From: Gigantopelta aegis
Taxonomy: Eukaryota > Mollusca > Gastropoda > Neomphalida > Peltospiridae
Reading direction: 5' to 3'
NCBI RefSeq assembly: GCF_016097555.1
Contig: NW_024533086.1
Location: forward strand, 1 to 64,000
DNA: 64,000 nucleotides
The translations under genes were made by a program, and so were the position numbers. The notes under the pieces were generated by a model. It had not been told where the DNA came from, searched no databases, and saw only the letters and a program-made list of their open reading frames with translations. Below are positions 12,411 through 23,334 of the stretch, one piece after another (within the stretch, counting starts at the first letter, position 1; every line of letters begins with the position of its first letter).

Positions 12411-13905
12411 GATCTTTGAGACAAGCATCACAAGAGTACCAAATCCCCAAGTCTACTATTCAAGATCATGCTTCAGGAAAAGTTTTAAGTGGAAGCAAGA
12501 ATGGTCAAAAGTACATAACAGATGAAGAAGATTTTATGACATTTTTAACAAAATCTGCAAAAATAGGATTTTCACGTGCAAGGATGGAAGTGATATTGAT
12601 ATTACAAGCTAAAGTTGATCAAAAAAAGAAGGAATGTGACATTTTCTAGCAGTTGATGAGAGGGATTCAGGGATGACATTCAGAGCTTTCTCTCCGCATT
12701 ACTGAGCAACTTGCTAACAATCATGCTTCAGCCTGTACCCCAGATGTCTTGAGTAATTATTTCAATATTTTAGAGCAAAGAGTTCAGGAAAACGACCTTG
12801 GTTCAAAGCCCACCCAATTGTTTAACTGTGATGAAACTGGAATGCAACTAGATCCAAAACCTCCAAAGGGCGTGACTGCTAAAGGTGTCAAACATCCAAA
12901 AGCAGGAAATAAAACGAAGATTACAGTCCTTGCATTGTGTAGCGTTACTGGATGCCACCCTTTGTAATATTTGCCCGAAAGTGTCGGAAACAAGCAACAG
13001 TTGATGGAGAAGTCCCCGGGAGTATGTATGGTCTCTCAAAATTGTGGTGGATCAATAGTGAACTGTTTGATTTATGGTTCGTCCATCATTTTTGGCTTCG
13101 TGCCCCAACTATACTACCAATCTTCTCCTATTTGATTGTCATCTTCACACTATAATTCTTCAGTAATCAATAAGGCAGAAGTTATCATTTTTTGTCTACC
13201 CCCTACATTCATCACATGAAACCCAAGCTCTAGATAAAGGTCCATTTGGACCTTGAAGTCTTCATGAGGCAGGTATGCGGGAAGATTTTAGTCGATAATC
13301 CTAGGAAGGTAGCCACAGGGTTCACCTTTTCAAAACTATTTACTGAGGCGTAGGCACATGCAATGATGATGAGAATATTCAAGCTGGATTCGAATGCATA
13401 GGAATCCACCCCTGAACAGAGATGCTATTGTTCCATAGAGAAAAGATGCTACAACCACACTTGCACAGCACACAGGGCTGAAATTTTTACTGCTATATAG
13501 CCCTGCACGACGACACAGACCTCCCATTACTAAAGAAGCTGCATTCACAAAAGAGGAAAAATCAAGATTTCAAAAAATATTTCAAGAAGCTTATGATATT
13601 ACTTGTGATGATTGTTATAACCATATGGAAAAAAAGCATCGATCATTTAATAATGGTAATCCATTCATTGATCAAAAGCTTAATTTGAGCCCCCAACTAT
13701 CACACAATGACACAGTTCCTAATGATGCCACCACTCATACTTTTTTCTCAATACCAATGTTACCCACCAGATGCTCCATACCCATATTACGCACAAGACA
13801 CTCTTCCATATTTTTCTTTTTTGTGCCAGCATTTGATCCTCGTTTTCAAATTTGTGCTCCACTGCAGATGGTATATATCCTTTTTGTAACGTTTATTGAT
13901 TGAGA
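12411..13905 (+). pseudogene. Pogo/Tigger-type transposase, 5'-truncated (P1)
   Basis: Begins inside the helix-turn-helix (RQASQEYQIPKSTIQDHASG). The DDE catalytic domain follows in broken frames: TQLFNCDETGMQLDP (first D), ITVLALCSVTGCHPP, GEVPGSMYGLSKLWW, a damaged second-D motif (FDCHLHT, where the family has LLDGHSSHY) and LDKGPFG (third D). Later come NPRKVATGFTFSKLF and the C-terminal EEKSRFQKIFQEAYDI. Order and spacing match Tigger/jerky-like transposases. Several stops and frameshifts make it non-functional. It lacks its own 5' end and terminal repeat, so it arrived truncated or lost sequence when it joined GT10 copy 3. Confidence 0.85.
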
Positions 13906-13971
13906 TAACAACAAGTGAACAAGTAAACAAGTGAAGCACACATATAACCAAAGTTACTTATATAGGAATAC

Positions 13972-14140
13972 ACTGTACACTGATAATACAATAACACTAT
14001 ACATTGATAATACAATAACACTATACACTGATAATACAATAAACACTATACATTGATAATAAAATAACACTATACACTGATAATACAATAACACTATACA
14101 TTAATAATACAATAACACTATAGACTGACAATACAATAAC
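13972..14140. repeat. 24-bp minisatellite, about 7 copies
   Basis: Tandem unit ACTATACACTGATAATACAA plus TAAC, with C/T variation at one site and occasional one-base length changes. Confidence 0.9.
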
Positions 14141-14214
14141 AAGCATGTATTTGTTCTAACACAATGTACATTGTTCCACTAGACAATTCCACTACACTTT
14201 GTCTGTCATCCTTT

Positions 14215-14475
14215 AGCTTCCAGTACTATGTCATGGACATGTTGTTAGTCCCAAAAGGCAACCACTGTCAAGTCTCCAAGATGTTATTTTTTCTTTTTTC
14301 TATTGTATTATTCATGGATATAATAATCTAGCCTCTAGTACTTAGTCTCTGGAGTGTTCTCAGTCTCAAAAGGGCAACCATTGTCAAGTCTCCAATATGT
14401 CAGTTTGTCTGATATCTTTTTTTATATTACTCATTGGTATAATAATTTGGCCACTAGTACTCACATTCTCAGTCT
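14215..14475. repeat. ~115-bp minisatellite, about 2.5 copies
   Basis: Unit carries GGCAACCACTGTCAAGTCTC, GTCAGTTTGTCTG and ATAATCTAGCCTCTAGTACT. The same unit occurs ~4 times at 25,480-25,965. Both lie downstream of a pogo transposase reading in the same direction, so it probably belongs to that element's 3' region. Confidence 0.8.
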
Positions 14476-14479
14476 CAGA

Positions 14480-15020
14480 CTTATTAGTAATCAAGTAACT
14501 TAATTTCATTACGAATAGAGTGCAGTCGTAGATGGTGAAATACAATAAGTTCTGAACCAATGATTCAGTAATCATCTCAAAAGCAATCTATAAGATCAGA
14601 TCTATATAATAAAGTGCACAAAAAAGTACCAGTAAAGAACAATTATGGTACCTTGCAAGCGTGGCCACACCTACTCAACTAATTGCTGTCTGATCAGTTA
14701 ACAGAATATAGAACTTTGAGTATAGTGTTGTAGCTCAGTCAATACTTGATAGCAACAACCATAGCTCTCTTGCTCAGCTTTGTTCTTCAAGGAGTAGATG
14801 AATCTACATCATACTCGTCCACGCAACAATGCTTCCGATTATCTTTTAGAAAAAACTGTTACTACTCAGACGAGCTTTCTGATTTTTTAAAAATACCTTC
14901 AATGTGTTTTGATACCAGCGAATTTTAGAAACGCCATAGGAGTTTATCCTGCTAGATACGGCGGAAGAGATATATCTGTACCTCCGCCTACTGTACATTC
15001 AATCTCAGATTTGCTGCATC
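14480..15020. other. Intergenic, upstream of GT10 copy 4
   Basis: No gene recognised. The last ~30 bp (CAGATTTGCTGCATC before the ATG) recur directly before GT10 copy 5 at 32,174. Confidence 0.4.
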
Positions 15021-16246
15021 ATGTTTTCCAAACTCTTCAATTCAAAATGGAGAATGTATTTGTTCATGTGCACTTTGGCTATGACAGCACTAACCCTAGT
15101 ATATATAATTGTCAGTATGAACGTGATATCACTTGGACCACCATCATGGAGTCATCCTGATAATATAACGTCTCAAATTATTATCCATTCAAAGTTGTTA
15201 CCCATTAAGAGAACTTACCATTGTAGAAATCTAAATACTTCAATTCGTGATAAGACCGCTACTGTTGGCAGTAATAGGAAAATCATTTTATTATGGACAA
15301 CTTGGCTTGGCAGAGATTTTATTAAATCAATAGGAAGAAGTGGGCCAATAACATGTGGACCAAACAAAAAATAAATGTTTTCTTACTGATGACAAGAATC
15401 TTTATTCGAATAGCAGTGCTGTAGTTTTTCATATAGCGGAAAGTAAATTTATTAAAAAGTCTTAATTCTGCTAGTAGTATAAGTCGACCAACTGACCAAA
15501 GGTGGATTTTCTTCACTCAAGAGGCACCACCACGTATATATGAATATCGTCATTTTATCCCCTATTCCAGATCTTTATTTAACTGGACAATGACATACAA
15601 GTTTACTTCAGATATAAGACAAAGTTATGCCTACATAGTTCCTGGAAAGTTTAAAGGTGGTTATGATCCTAACAGAAATTATCTTGAAAACAGAACTAAA
15701 ACAGCTATTGCTTTTATAAGTAATTGTAAACGTCCTCGTTTACGTGCAGCAAGAAAATTAAAGAAATACATTGATGTTGATATCTATGGTAAATGTGGAA
15801 AGCGATGTAAACCAAACTGCTTCTCTTTGTTACCAAAATACAAGTTTTATTTGGCTTTTGAGAATGCTGTATGTGAAGACTATATTACAGAAAAAACATA
15901 CAGAAATGCCTTCACTAATGATATAGTTCCAGTAATAATATCAGGAGCAAACTTATCAAATCCTGAAGTCGTTCCTCCCAATTCTTCCATTAATGGACTT
16001 GATTTTAAGAGAGCTGTTGATCTGGCTGATTACCTCAAAAAAATTGGTAGTGATCCGCAACTTTATAACAGATTCTTCAAATGGAGAGATGAGTGGTCTA
16101 TAATAGATGGTGGTACCTATCGTGTACCTTGTGATGTGTGTAACAAGCTGTATGAGCCTATGCAATGTATAAAAGTATATGATGACATTGAACAATGGTA
16201 TAGTGTCCAACATGACTGTAAACAATATCCAAAATGGAATAGGTGA
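15021..16246 (+). CDS. Alpha-1,3-fucosyltransferase (GT10), copy 4, most complete
   Basis: Predicted Golgi type II fucosyltransferase of ~405 residues. ATG at 15,021 (MFSKLFNSKWRMYLFMC), membrane span LAMTALTLVYIIVSMN, short stem, catalytic domain with ILLWTTWLG, CGPNK, FNWTMTYKFTSDI, YGKCGKRCKPNCF, signature YKFYLAFENAVCEDYITEK, VPVIISGANLSNPEVVPP and C-terminal CDVCNKLYEPMQC ending KQYPKWNR. From ~15,465 to the stop it is one open frame of more than 250 codons. Only two one-base shifts occur, near 15,365 (A-run at PNKNKCF) and 15,460 (A5 run), both homopolymers. It may be intact in the real genome. The Cys-rich tail suggests the disulphides of secretory-pathway GT10 enzymes. Confidence 0.88.
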
Positions 16247-16259
16247 CATAATCATTTCC

Positions 16260-17700
16260 AATAGTATATTAAATGTAAATCTTACGACGAGTTCATTGCC
16301 CATCATTTGAATGAGAGTGTCACATTATTTTTGGACCTCTTCATATTACAATATAAGTGTATTAGTTTTTCATAATATTATTAGAGTATGGACTCCTGTG
16401 CTGTACAAATAGCCATTAACTTGAGGATGTAGATCACATAGTTTATCATTTTATATTATAATAATCTACCAACTTCAGATTTTGTGTGAAAGATATCACT
16501 CGAGGGCAGTACCAGCCATTGTACTTGTAGTATTCCATTATGAAAGATCAGGTTAAAGATGTTGCATGACATAAAATCATATTGCAGCTGCATATATCAA
16601 ATTGAGTACTGGACCTGAAGTTAAAAGGACTGATGAAAGTTATGAATTGATGTCACCAATTAATCCACATAAAAAAATCATTCCATTATTTCAACCAAGT
16701 CATCCTTGGTCGTCATAGATTTACCATTGTTGTGATAATTATGAATATGGTAATAATGGTTTATATATTCCAGAATATTCCAGATGAGCACATGTTTGTA
16801 TTGTGTGAGCACGTTTTGAGTCAGCTCTTTTTGAGTTTTGTACAAGTTGACTCTCTCTCTTTATTCCTTTGTATTTATTGTTATATGTTGAACCTATCTC
16901 GGCCAGGTTACAACAATTGTGATATAAATTAATAATCACTTTTTACAATGATATATATAATTATACATATTCATAATTTAATTATTTAAAGATTACTTTG
17001 GCTTCCATTTGACTTTATACATATTGTGGTAGACTAGGTTTGGTAACTCACTATTGGGCTTAAATCAAATTGATGTAACTAAGGCCTCAGTTGAATTGAC
17101 ACAATGCTTCTTAACTGTTAATTAAAATTCATTGGTCTAAAAAATATTATGGACTTCTGAAATGTAATATATTTACTATTGTCTTTCACAAAGCACACTG
17201 GATTTCAAAGAGTATATATTCTATAATTGGTATTACTTACTAAGACACAGTAATGCTTATACATTAAATGTACTAGTATATACATACTTTCGCCTTGAGA
17301 CATCTGTCACGTCAATTACAATTCTAATTATATGAACGTATTTCTATTATAAACAATTATTATTATTAAAATAATAACCAGGCATTGTCTTTTGCCATTT
17401 AAGGCAGTTATAAAGTGACCGAGGTTCTGTAAAAAAGTTTTAACAAAGAAAGAAGACTGAGAATGCCTGATAGAGGTAGTTGATTTTTCCGTCTAATGAC
17501 TCAAAATCATCGACTAACAGGGCTTCGTTTCAGAGATATTAAGTCCATTTACACCTGTTGCATTGAGTTCTTCGAATAGGCATAGACACTCGTAACAACT
17601 TTTTTGTACGTGACATTGTCTCTTTCTCATCTTCACGAACATGGGAGTAAACCTGTTGTGTTCGCACGTGAACAAATAATGAATAAACTTAAAATGTACT
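16260..17700. other. Non-coding, with inverted R1-distal sequence
   Basis: No gene recognised. About 17,120-17,290 is an inverted copy of the distal R1 sequence at ~10,170-10,290 (shared words GGATTTCAAA, ACTAAGACACAGTAATGCTT). Confidence 0.45.
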
Positions 17701-17704
17701 TCAG

Positions 17705-18043
17705 CGCTAATTGTATTTAATAGGAAAGGGAAATACCTCACCTTACATCCATGCATAAAACACCTTTTAATGAAGGGTTCTTCTCAGAGTATAGTAATAT
17801 AGCCAAATATGAAATTGAATTTTATAAGACTCCATGTATAGATGCTTAATTGTACAGTGTTATAAACAATTCGTCGTTAGTTTATAGACAATAATGGTTT
17901 CCTCATATAATTAGTTTAATTATTAAACTAATTGTATGAGGAAACCATTATGTGTGTATGTACATTGTAGATCTGTTTATTCATCACTAAATAACTAATG
18001 AGTGACATGAATCTGAAAAAACTTTTCACCCATGTCATAGATA
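17705..18043. repeat. ~330-bp direct repeat, left copy
   Basis: Runs from GTATTTAATAGGAAAGG to TCACCCATG and is repeated in the same direction at 27,909-28,240. The two copies exactly flank the outer pogo-type element. The interior is an R1 reverse copy. Confidence 0.8.
17891..17951. repeat. 30-bp perfect-type palindrome
   Basis: Arms 17,891-17,920 and 17,922-17,951 are reverse complements with one mismatch and a 1-nt spacer (ATAATGGTTTCCTCATA... mirrored). Other R1 copies have only one arm here. It would form a strong hairpin or cruciform. Confidence 0.9.
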
Positions 18044-18045
18044 TA

Positions 18046-18405
18046 GAGTAAACTATTGATATTCGGACACCATGTATATTCGGACGTCTTCCCTCTTCAG
18101 TAGAAAAGAAAAGCAATGAAACTGGTATATATAAATGTAGGTCATAGATAGATAAAACACTAGATGTGGAGAGCCGCCGTTTTTCAACTTTACTCTTAGC
18201 CACAACGATCAGAAACGAAGAATTTCGGAAACGTCTAAGTTCGGATAAAATATTCTATTGTCGTAGACTTGGCTCTTTTCATTGAAGATGAAACGAAACC
18301 GTTGGAAACTAATAGTAAACAAATGTCCTACTAAACGTCTACAGATTCTGCTACAGAACGTTTAAATTATTAGTGGCTTTGGCAATGTTCCGTGATCAAA
18401 AAGTA
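18046..18405 (+). repeat. Left terminal inverted repeat of outer element
   Basis: Shares ATTCGGACACC, GGAGAGCCGCCGTTT, CCGTTGGAAACTAATA and GGCAATGTTCC with the right end in inverse orientation (27,526-27,903). Interrupted at a TA by the inner element. Confidence 0.85.
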
Positions 18406-18994
18406 GAGTAAAATGATCATTGAACGGACACGCCCTATTTTCGGACCGTCGCTCTGCTTTTGCAAGGAACTTTAGAAAACATTTGCAAATGCTTGTGTAT
18501 AGTGCTAGTCCCATATACTTAGATATGCATGCAAAGTATAAGCAAAAGGCATAAGCAAGTTTTAAATAAAAAAGCTTCAAGTTTTTTTTTGGATGGTCCA
18601 TGTTCGAAAAATGTTTTTTGGATGGTCTGCTATGTGTAAACTAAATTCATTCGTATGGTATCAAAACATGGGCTCTATCTACTTTGAACTGATTGTAAAA
18701 TAGCTTTTCTATTGTTGCTTTTCATTCTGTGCCAACATGGTATCAAACACACCCACAGATCAATAATGGACCACGCCCAAAAACTGTATTAGTGTAATAA
18801 CTATTGGCAAAACTGCATTGAAATTCAATTGTTTTTTTCAATTCATACAGTTTAGCCAAAACAAACCAGTGGACCCAAGTGTCACATTCACAATGAGCAC
18901 ACCATATTACAAAACTGCTTTATTAATAAGATTACATAACTATTGGCAAAACTGGTAAAATAAATGAAATAGTACAATACAGTATTACCACATT

Positions 18995-19800
18995 CCTCAC
19001 CTCCTCTCTATTAACTCCGCAAAAACAGTACTAATTTCAAGTAGTCAACTATATGAGTCAGTCAATGGGCCATAGTATACACAATTTCTCACCTCCTCTC
19101 TTAGTAGTCCTCAGGGAACAGTTATACTTTCAATAACAGGGACAGTAAGAAGGAGCCTGTCAATATGGGGTATAGTATTACATTCCTCACCTCCTCTCTC
19201 AGTAGCTCCTCTGGTAACAGTACTACTTTCATATAACAGGGACATAATGAGTCAGTTATGGGGCTACAGTATTACACAATTCCTCACCTCCTCTCTTAGT
19301 AGCTCCTCTGGTAACAGTACTACTTTCAATAACAGGGACAGTAACTATATAAGGCCTGTCAATGGGGCTATAGTATTACACAATTCCTCACCTCCTCTCT
19401 TAGTAGCTCCTCTGGTAACAGTACTACTTTCAATAACAGGGACAGTAACTATAATGAGCCTGTCAATGGGGCCTACATATTATACACAATTCCTCACCTC
19501 CTCTCTTAGTAGCTCCTCTGGTAACAGTACTACTTTCAATAACAGGGACAGTAACTATAATGTGCCTGTCAATGAGGCTATAGTATTACACAATTCCTCA
19601 CCTCCTCTCTTAGCAGCTCCTCTGGTAACAGTACTACTTACAATAACAGGGACAGTAACTATAATGAGCCTGTCAATGGGGCTGTAGTATTACACAATTC
19701 CTCACCTCCTCCCTTTGGAACTCCTCTAGTAACAGTACCACTTTCAACAGTCTCAGGGACAGTAACTGCAACTGAACCCATCAATTGGGCATTTGTATAT
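18995..19800. repeat. ~105-bp tandem repeat, about 8 copies
   Basis: Unit contains CCTCACCTCCTCTCTTAGTA, GTAACAGTACTACTTTCAAT and AACAGGGACAGTAACTATAA. It is inside the inner element beyond the transposase C-terminus. The + strand stays open over ~4 units only because the unit length is nearly a multiple of three; neither strand gives a credible protein. Confidence 0.9.
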
Positions 19801-20129
19801 CACACAATTCACCTCCTTTCTTTAGATTTCCTTTAACTGCCCTGGCGCCTTTAGCTTCATCATTCGAAGGAACAGCTTTCTTTTTTGATTTTTGATGCTT
19901 TAAAGGAATACACAATTTTTTTAAGTAGGCCAATATAGTCATGTATTATATATACCTTGGTTTTGTTTTTCATTTCTTTTTTCTCTCCTGTTCTTGTTTT
20001 CTTTTCAAGTTTTTTTCTTTCCCTTTCCAATCTCTTTTCTTCTTTAAGCCGTTGCTCTTCCTGTTTTTTCCAATTTTTTCATTCATTGCTTTCTGTATTC
20101 TGCACTCGTTATCACTCATGCACATGATT

Positions 20130-21913
20130 TTTCAGAGATGACTTTGGGAAAAAAAAATGTTCTTTTTTTAGCAAATTAGATTGACTTGCTTTGGTTCCCT
20201 GAGGTGGTTTTGGCTTTGTTAGCAAAGAAAGCCAGTAGTTATAGCACTGGTCAGATTTTATGTCATATCCTTCTCCAACCTTTTTGCAAACTTGATAATT
20301 TCTTCCTGTGAAAAGGGTGTGTGAATATCTGAAGCTGCTATAGGAGAAGAGGTATCATGAACAGCAAAGGTAACTTAACGAGAGGAAGCAGGAGTTAAAG
20401 AAACCTCCAATGATGAAGATAAGATCCTACGGAGACAATTGGAGAGTGGGAAGTGGGAGTTGAACATGACAGTGATGAAAGAACATTAATGGGAGATAAA
20501 TCAGCAGTGGAGGATGAACTAAATAAGAGAGTGTCATTGAAAGCAGAAGAGGTAGCCGAAGTATCATTATGGCTATTATAGTGTGTGTTCAGTATGAGAT
20601 GAGTAAGGACGTGAAGGAGTAAGTAACGGACAAGGAAGGTTTAGCTTCATTTTATCAGAAATACATGTAGTGTCTTTAGATAAGAGCTTATCCCTATTTA
20701 CAGGATAAACACCAGTAACTCTGAAGCCACTGATAATGTTGACAGGTATCACAGACTTAAACCATGCCCGTCCAAATAATAAAGAAAATTGGTACCGTGT
20801 GATAACTTTGCCTGGATTGGATTGAATGTATGAATGACATTCTTCTCTTCATGCCTGTTTTAATGGGCCAAAAACACCTTTGTCCAAAGGTTGTGTTTTG
20901 TGCGTGGTGTTGGGAGGAAGACACAAAACAACTACTTCCTCTTCAGCAGCTCTATTAATAAACTGAGGGCTAAAGTGGCTGGAATGGCCATCCATTAGCA
21001 GTAGTAATGGCCTAGAGGCTGGTGCATGCCGTAGGAAGTGGTTTGCAAACCAGTCTCAAAAGATATCTGAATCCATCCAACCACTGTCACTTAGTCCATA
21101 CCTAGTATCTGGAACTTCACCACGAATTAGTTCTTCTGTAAGGTTTTTTCGGTCAAAAATTACAAGAGGTGGTATGGCGTTTCCTGAAGCACTAACGCAA
21201 GCAAGAACTGTAATTTGACTCTTTTCTTGTCCATTTATAGAAATGGGATGCTTGGTGCCTCTCTTAGCCACAACTTTCGGTGCTTTAGGACTAAGTCGAA
21301 ACCCACTTTCATCTAGGTTGAAAATCTGGCCTGGATGCTCTGTTAGATTACACTGTGTAAGAGTACTTTCTAAGAGATCAAAGTAGTTGGTTAATACAGA
21401 GTCTGACACAGCTGCCATTCTACAGTGAGACATAGGCTCTGGTTGTCTTAAAGTTAATTTGCTGTGCTGACTTTGAAAAGATTTCCACCACCCAGCTGTT
21501 ACTTTTGGCAGAAATTCCTTTCATGTCAACTGTGCTCTGTCCCAATTGGATGACTTCTTGTTAGATCTGGAGTGGGGTGGTTTAGATTTGGAGGAACCTA
21601 AAGAGGCACAATGATTCAAAAAATGACGAGCTCTATTTCCTCAGTAGAATTCAGATGTCTACGAGGTCCACTTTTAGATCCAGCCAATACTTTTCCTACA
21701 ACTCAATCATGCAAGGTTGACTTTGGGATACCGTATTCTTCTGCTGCTCTACGCACACTCATTCCTTTGCTAACAGCCTCATAAGCATAATCGAGTTTTT
21801 TCTTTAGCATAATCTTTATATTGCAAAGGACGACCAGAGGTTAATAGTGGTTAATGCTGGATCTGTGTGATATGTAGATACGGCTCCTTCAAAGGTGGAC
21901 AAGCAACTGCCAT
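20130..21913 (-). pseudogene. Pogo/Tigger-type transposase P2 of inner element, nearly complete
   Basis: Likely start ATG at 21,913 (MAVACPPLKEPY). N-terminal helix-turn-helix near 21,700-21,800: VRRAAEEYGIPKSTLHD then VGKVLAGSKSG. DDE domain with all three acidic positions: IFNLDESGFRLSPKAPK, LLLLMDGHSSHFSPQF and PLDKGVFGPLK (about 20,870-21,350), plus ITVLACVSASGNAIPPLVIF and GEVPDTRYGLSDSGW. C-terminal part has NPGKVITRYQFSLLFGRAW, NIISGFRVTGVYPVNRDKL and FSQEEIIKFAKRLEKGYDI, then a Lys/Glu-rich coiled coil near 20,000. Interrupted by a few stops (after the N-terminal QIQH, within TLHD-VGK, before DWFANHF) and shifts. Best preserved transposase here. Confidence 0.88.
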
Positions 21914-21943
21914 CACGTTACACTATAAAAAATACAGCCAATG

Positions 21944-21967
21944 ATATATATATATATATATATATAT
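21944..21967. repeat. (AT)n microsatellite
   Basis: About 12 AT units just upstream of the P2 start. Confidence 0.9.
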
Positions 21968-22429
21968 GCCATTACAATTAAGTAAAAAACATGCATGATA
22001 AGTATAATACACATTATAAGCAGCATGAATTTGTCAATTTTGAACTGCATCAGCATGAATGATGCCAAAATTGAAGGATGATCACAAAATAAACTTAAAG
22101 GCAGGTCAAAAGCATTTTGACTCAGTATTCACCTATCGTAAGAAGTTCCAAACCTATTCTGTTCCGAAGAATAAAGTGAGCGAATTATATATAATAATTA
22201 AGTGGCATAATATATTGTGACAATCATGAACGCCATTTTGAAGGGCTTGAAAAAATATACATGCATGTAAACTTCCTCACCCTTTTGGTCCTATTATGGT
22301 TTCAAAGGACTTTATTTTTAGCCTAGTAATGAAAATGAAATAATGCACAAAGAAAATAAGATAACAGCTTACAGTGTCTAAGTCGCACGAGGTTTTTGAT
22401 GATCGCCTAGCGCTGGGTGGGGCTCCGAT

Positions 22430-22819
22430 TATTGATCTGGGGGTGTGTGTTGCTAAACTGTTCACAGAAAAAAACAGCAACAATAGAAAAAGCTATTCAA
22501 CACTATCAGTTCTAAAGTACATAGATAGGGCAGTGTTTTGATACCATGTATGAATGAATTTAAACTGTTTACATGCACAGCAGCCCATGTCCGCCGATAC
22601 GACACTTTAGTCGAAACATAGGGACCATCTGAAAAAATTTTTGGACTGCTTGTTTATTTAAAACTTGCAAGCTGCCTTTTGTTTTATACTTTTGCATATC
22701 TAAGTATATGGACTAGCATTATACACAAGCATTTGCAAATGTTTCTAAAGTTTCCTTGCAAAAGCAAGCGAGCGACGGTCCGAAAAATAGGGCGGTGTCC
22801 GTTCAATGATTATTTACTC
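22430..22819 (-). repeat. Right terminal inverted repeat of inner element
   Basis: Inverse of 18,406-18,785; upstream of the P2 transposase, so its promoter may lie here. Confidence 0.85.
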
Positions 22820-22990
22820 TAGGAGGCGTGGCATGTTATTCGTTATTTATTCCGATACATGCTGAGTGCAAAACGTCAAGATAGTCTTGGCCTCAGTTTG
22901 TATTGTTGTTAGAGTTCTCTATTTCAACTTACAGTACGAAGTCAAACAAATTTACATCTATTCAACTACTCTACTGTTTTTTTTGTCATC

Positions 22991-23057
22991 ATGAAGTGGA
23001 TCTTTTGCTACGACCACAGACTAATTATCCTGACCTTTTTTATCACGATTTGTTATG
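22991..23057 (+). other. Possible signal-peptide-like exon in P3 upstream region
   Basis: ATG at 22,991 encodes MKWIFCYDHRLIILTFFITI then CYG and meets a donor-like ATG|GTAATC. It lies in the part missing from the right arm. Role unknown; may be chance. Confidence 0.25.
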
Positions 23058-23334
23058 GTAATCAATCTGTTACTTTCTAAGTTACAAATTAAAATGATCA
23101 CTATGTCAAACAGTTTTGTGTTTTTTACGATGGTCTTGATTTATTCACCACTGTTGTCTGTGTCAATTCAATAGTGAATTGTTTTAGTTAGTAACTGTTA
23201 ATACTAACTCCTTAAATTTCTAATGCAGCTGTCATCTCAACATCTGCTTTTAGCTGACAGAACTTTTTGACATGCAGTAACCATAGATATTTCCTATCAA
23301 GCACATCTTAGCACCCTTCACAATACAAGCTTAT

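Larger units (their letters stand above)
18406..22819 (-). mobile_element. Inner pogo/Tigger-type element (4.4 kb), autonomous type
   Basis: Ends: left GAGTAAAATGATCATTGAAC, right GTTCAATGATTATTTACTC; TA on each side (18,404-18,405; 22,820-22,821). Terminal repeats are ~380-400 bp (18,406-18,785 against 22,430-22,819), sharing TTTTCGGACCGTCG, TTTGCAAATGCTTGTGTAT and CATATACTTAGATATGCA inverted. The transposase P2 reads leftwards. The unoccupied target survives in the outer element's other arm (AAAAG-TA-GGAGG inverted at 27,519-27,530), so the insertion is recent relative to arm formation and the ends are defined to the base. Confidence 0.88.

Noticed and set aside
13930..14150. Possible CRISPR-like regular repeat
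   Set aside because: Units are head-to-tail without unique spacers; a 24-bp minisatellite in eukaryotic DNA.
14746..14928. 60-codon frame with a hydrophobic signal-like start
   Set aside because: Starts with TTG, no ATG or splice acceptor of quality, no homologous sequence at other GT10 copies.
15956..16306. 116-codon minus-strand open frame
   Set aside because: Antisense shadow of the GT10 copy 4 C-terminus; equivalent shadows occur at copies 2 and 5.
19247..19687. 146-codon + strand frame with repeats (SSPPLLVAPLVTVLLSITGT)
   Set aside because: Produced by the ~105-bp tandem repeat whose length is a multiple of three; no start context or domain.
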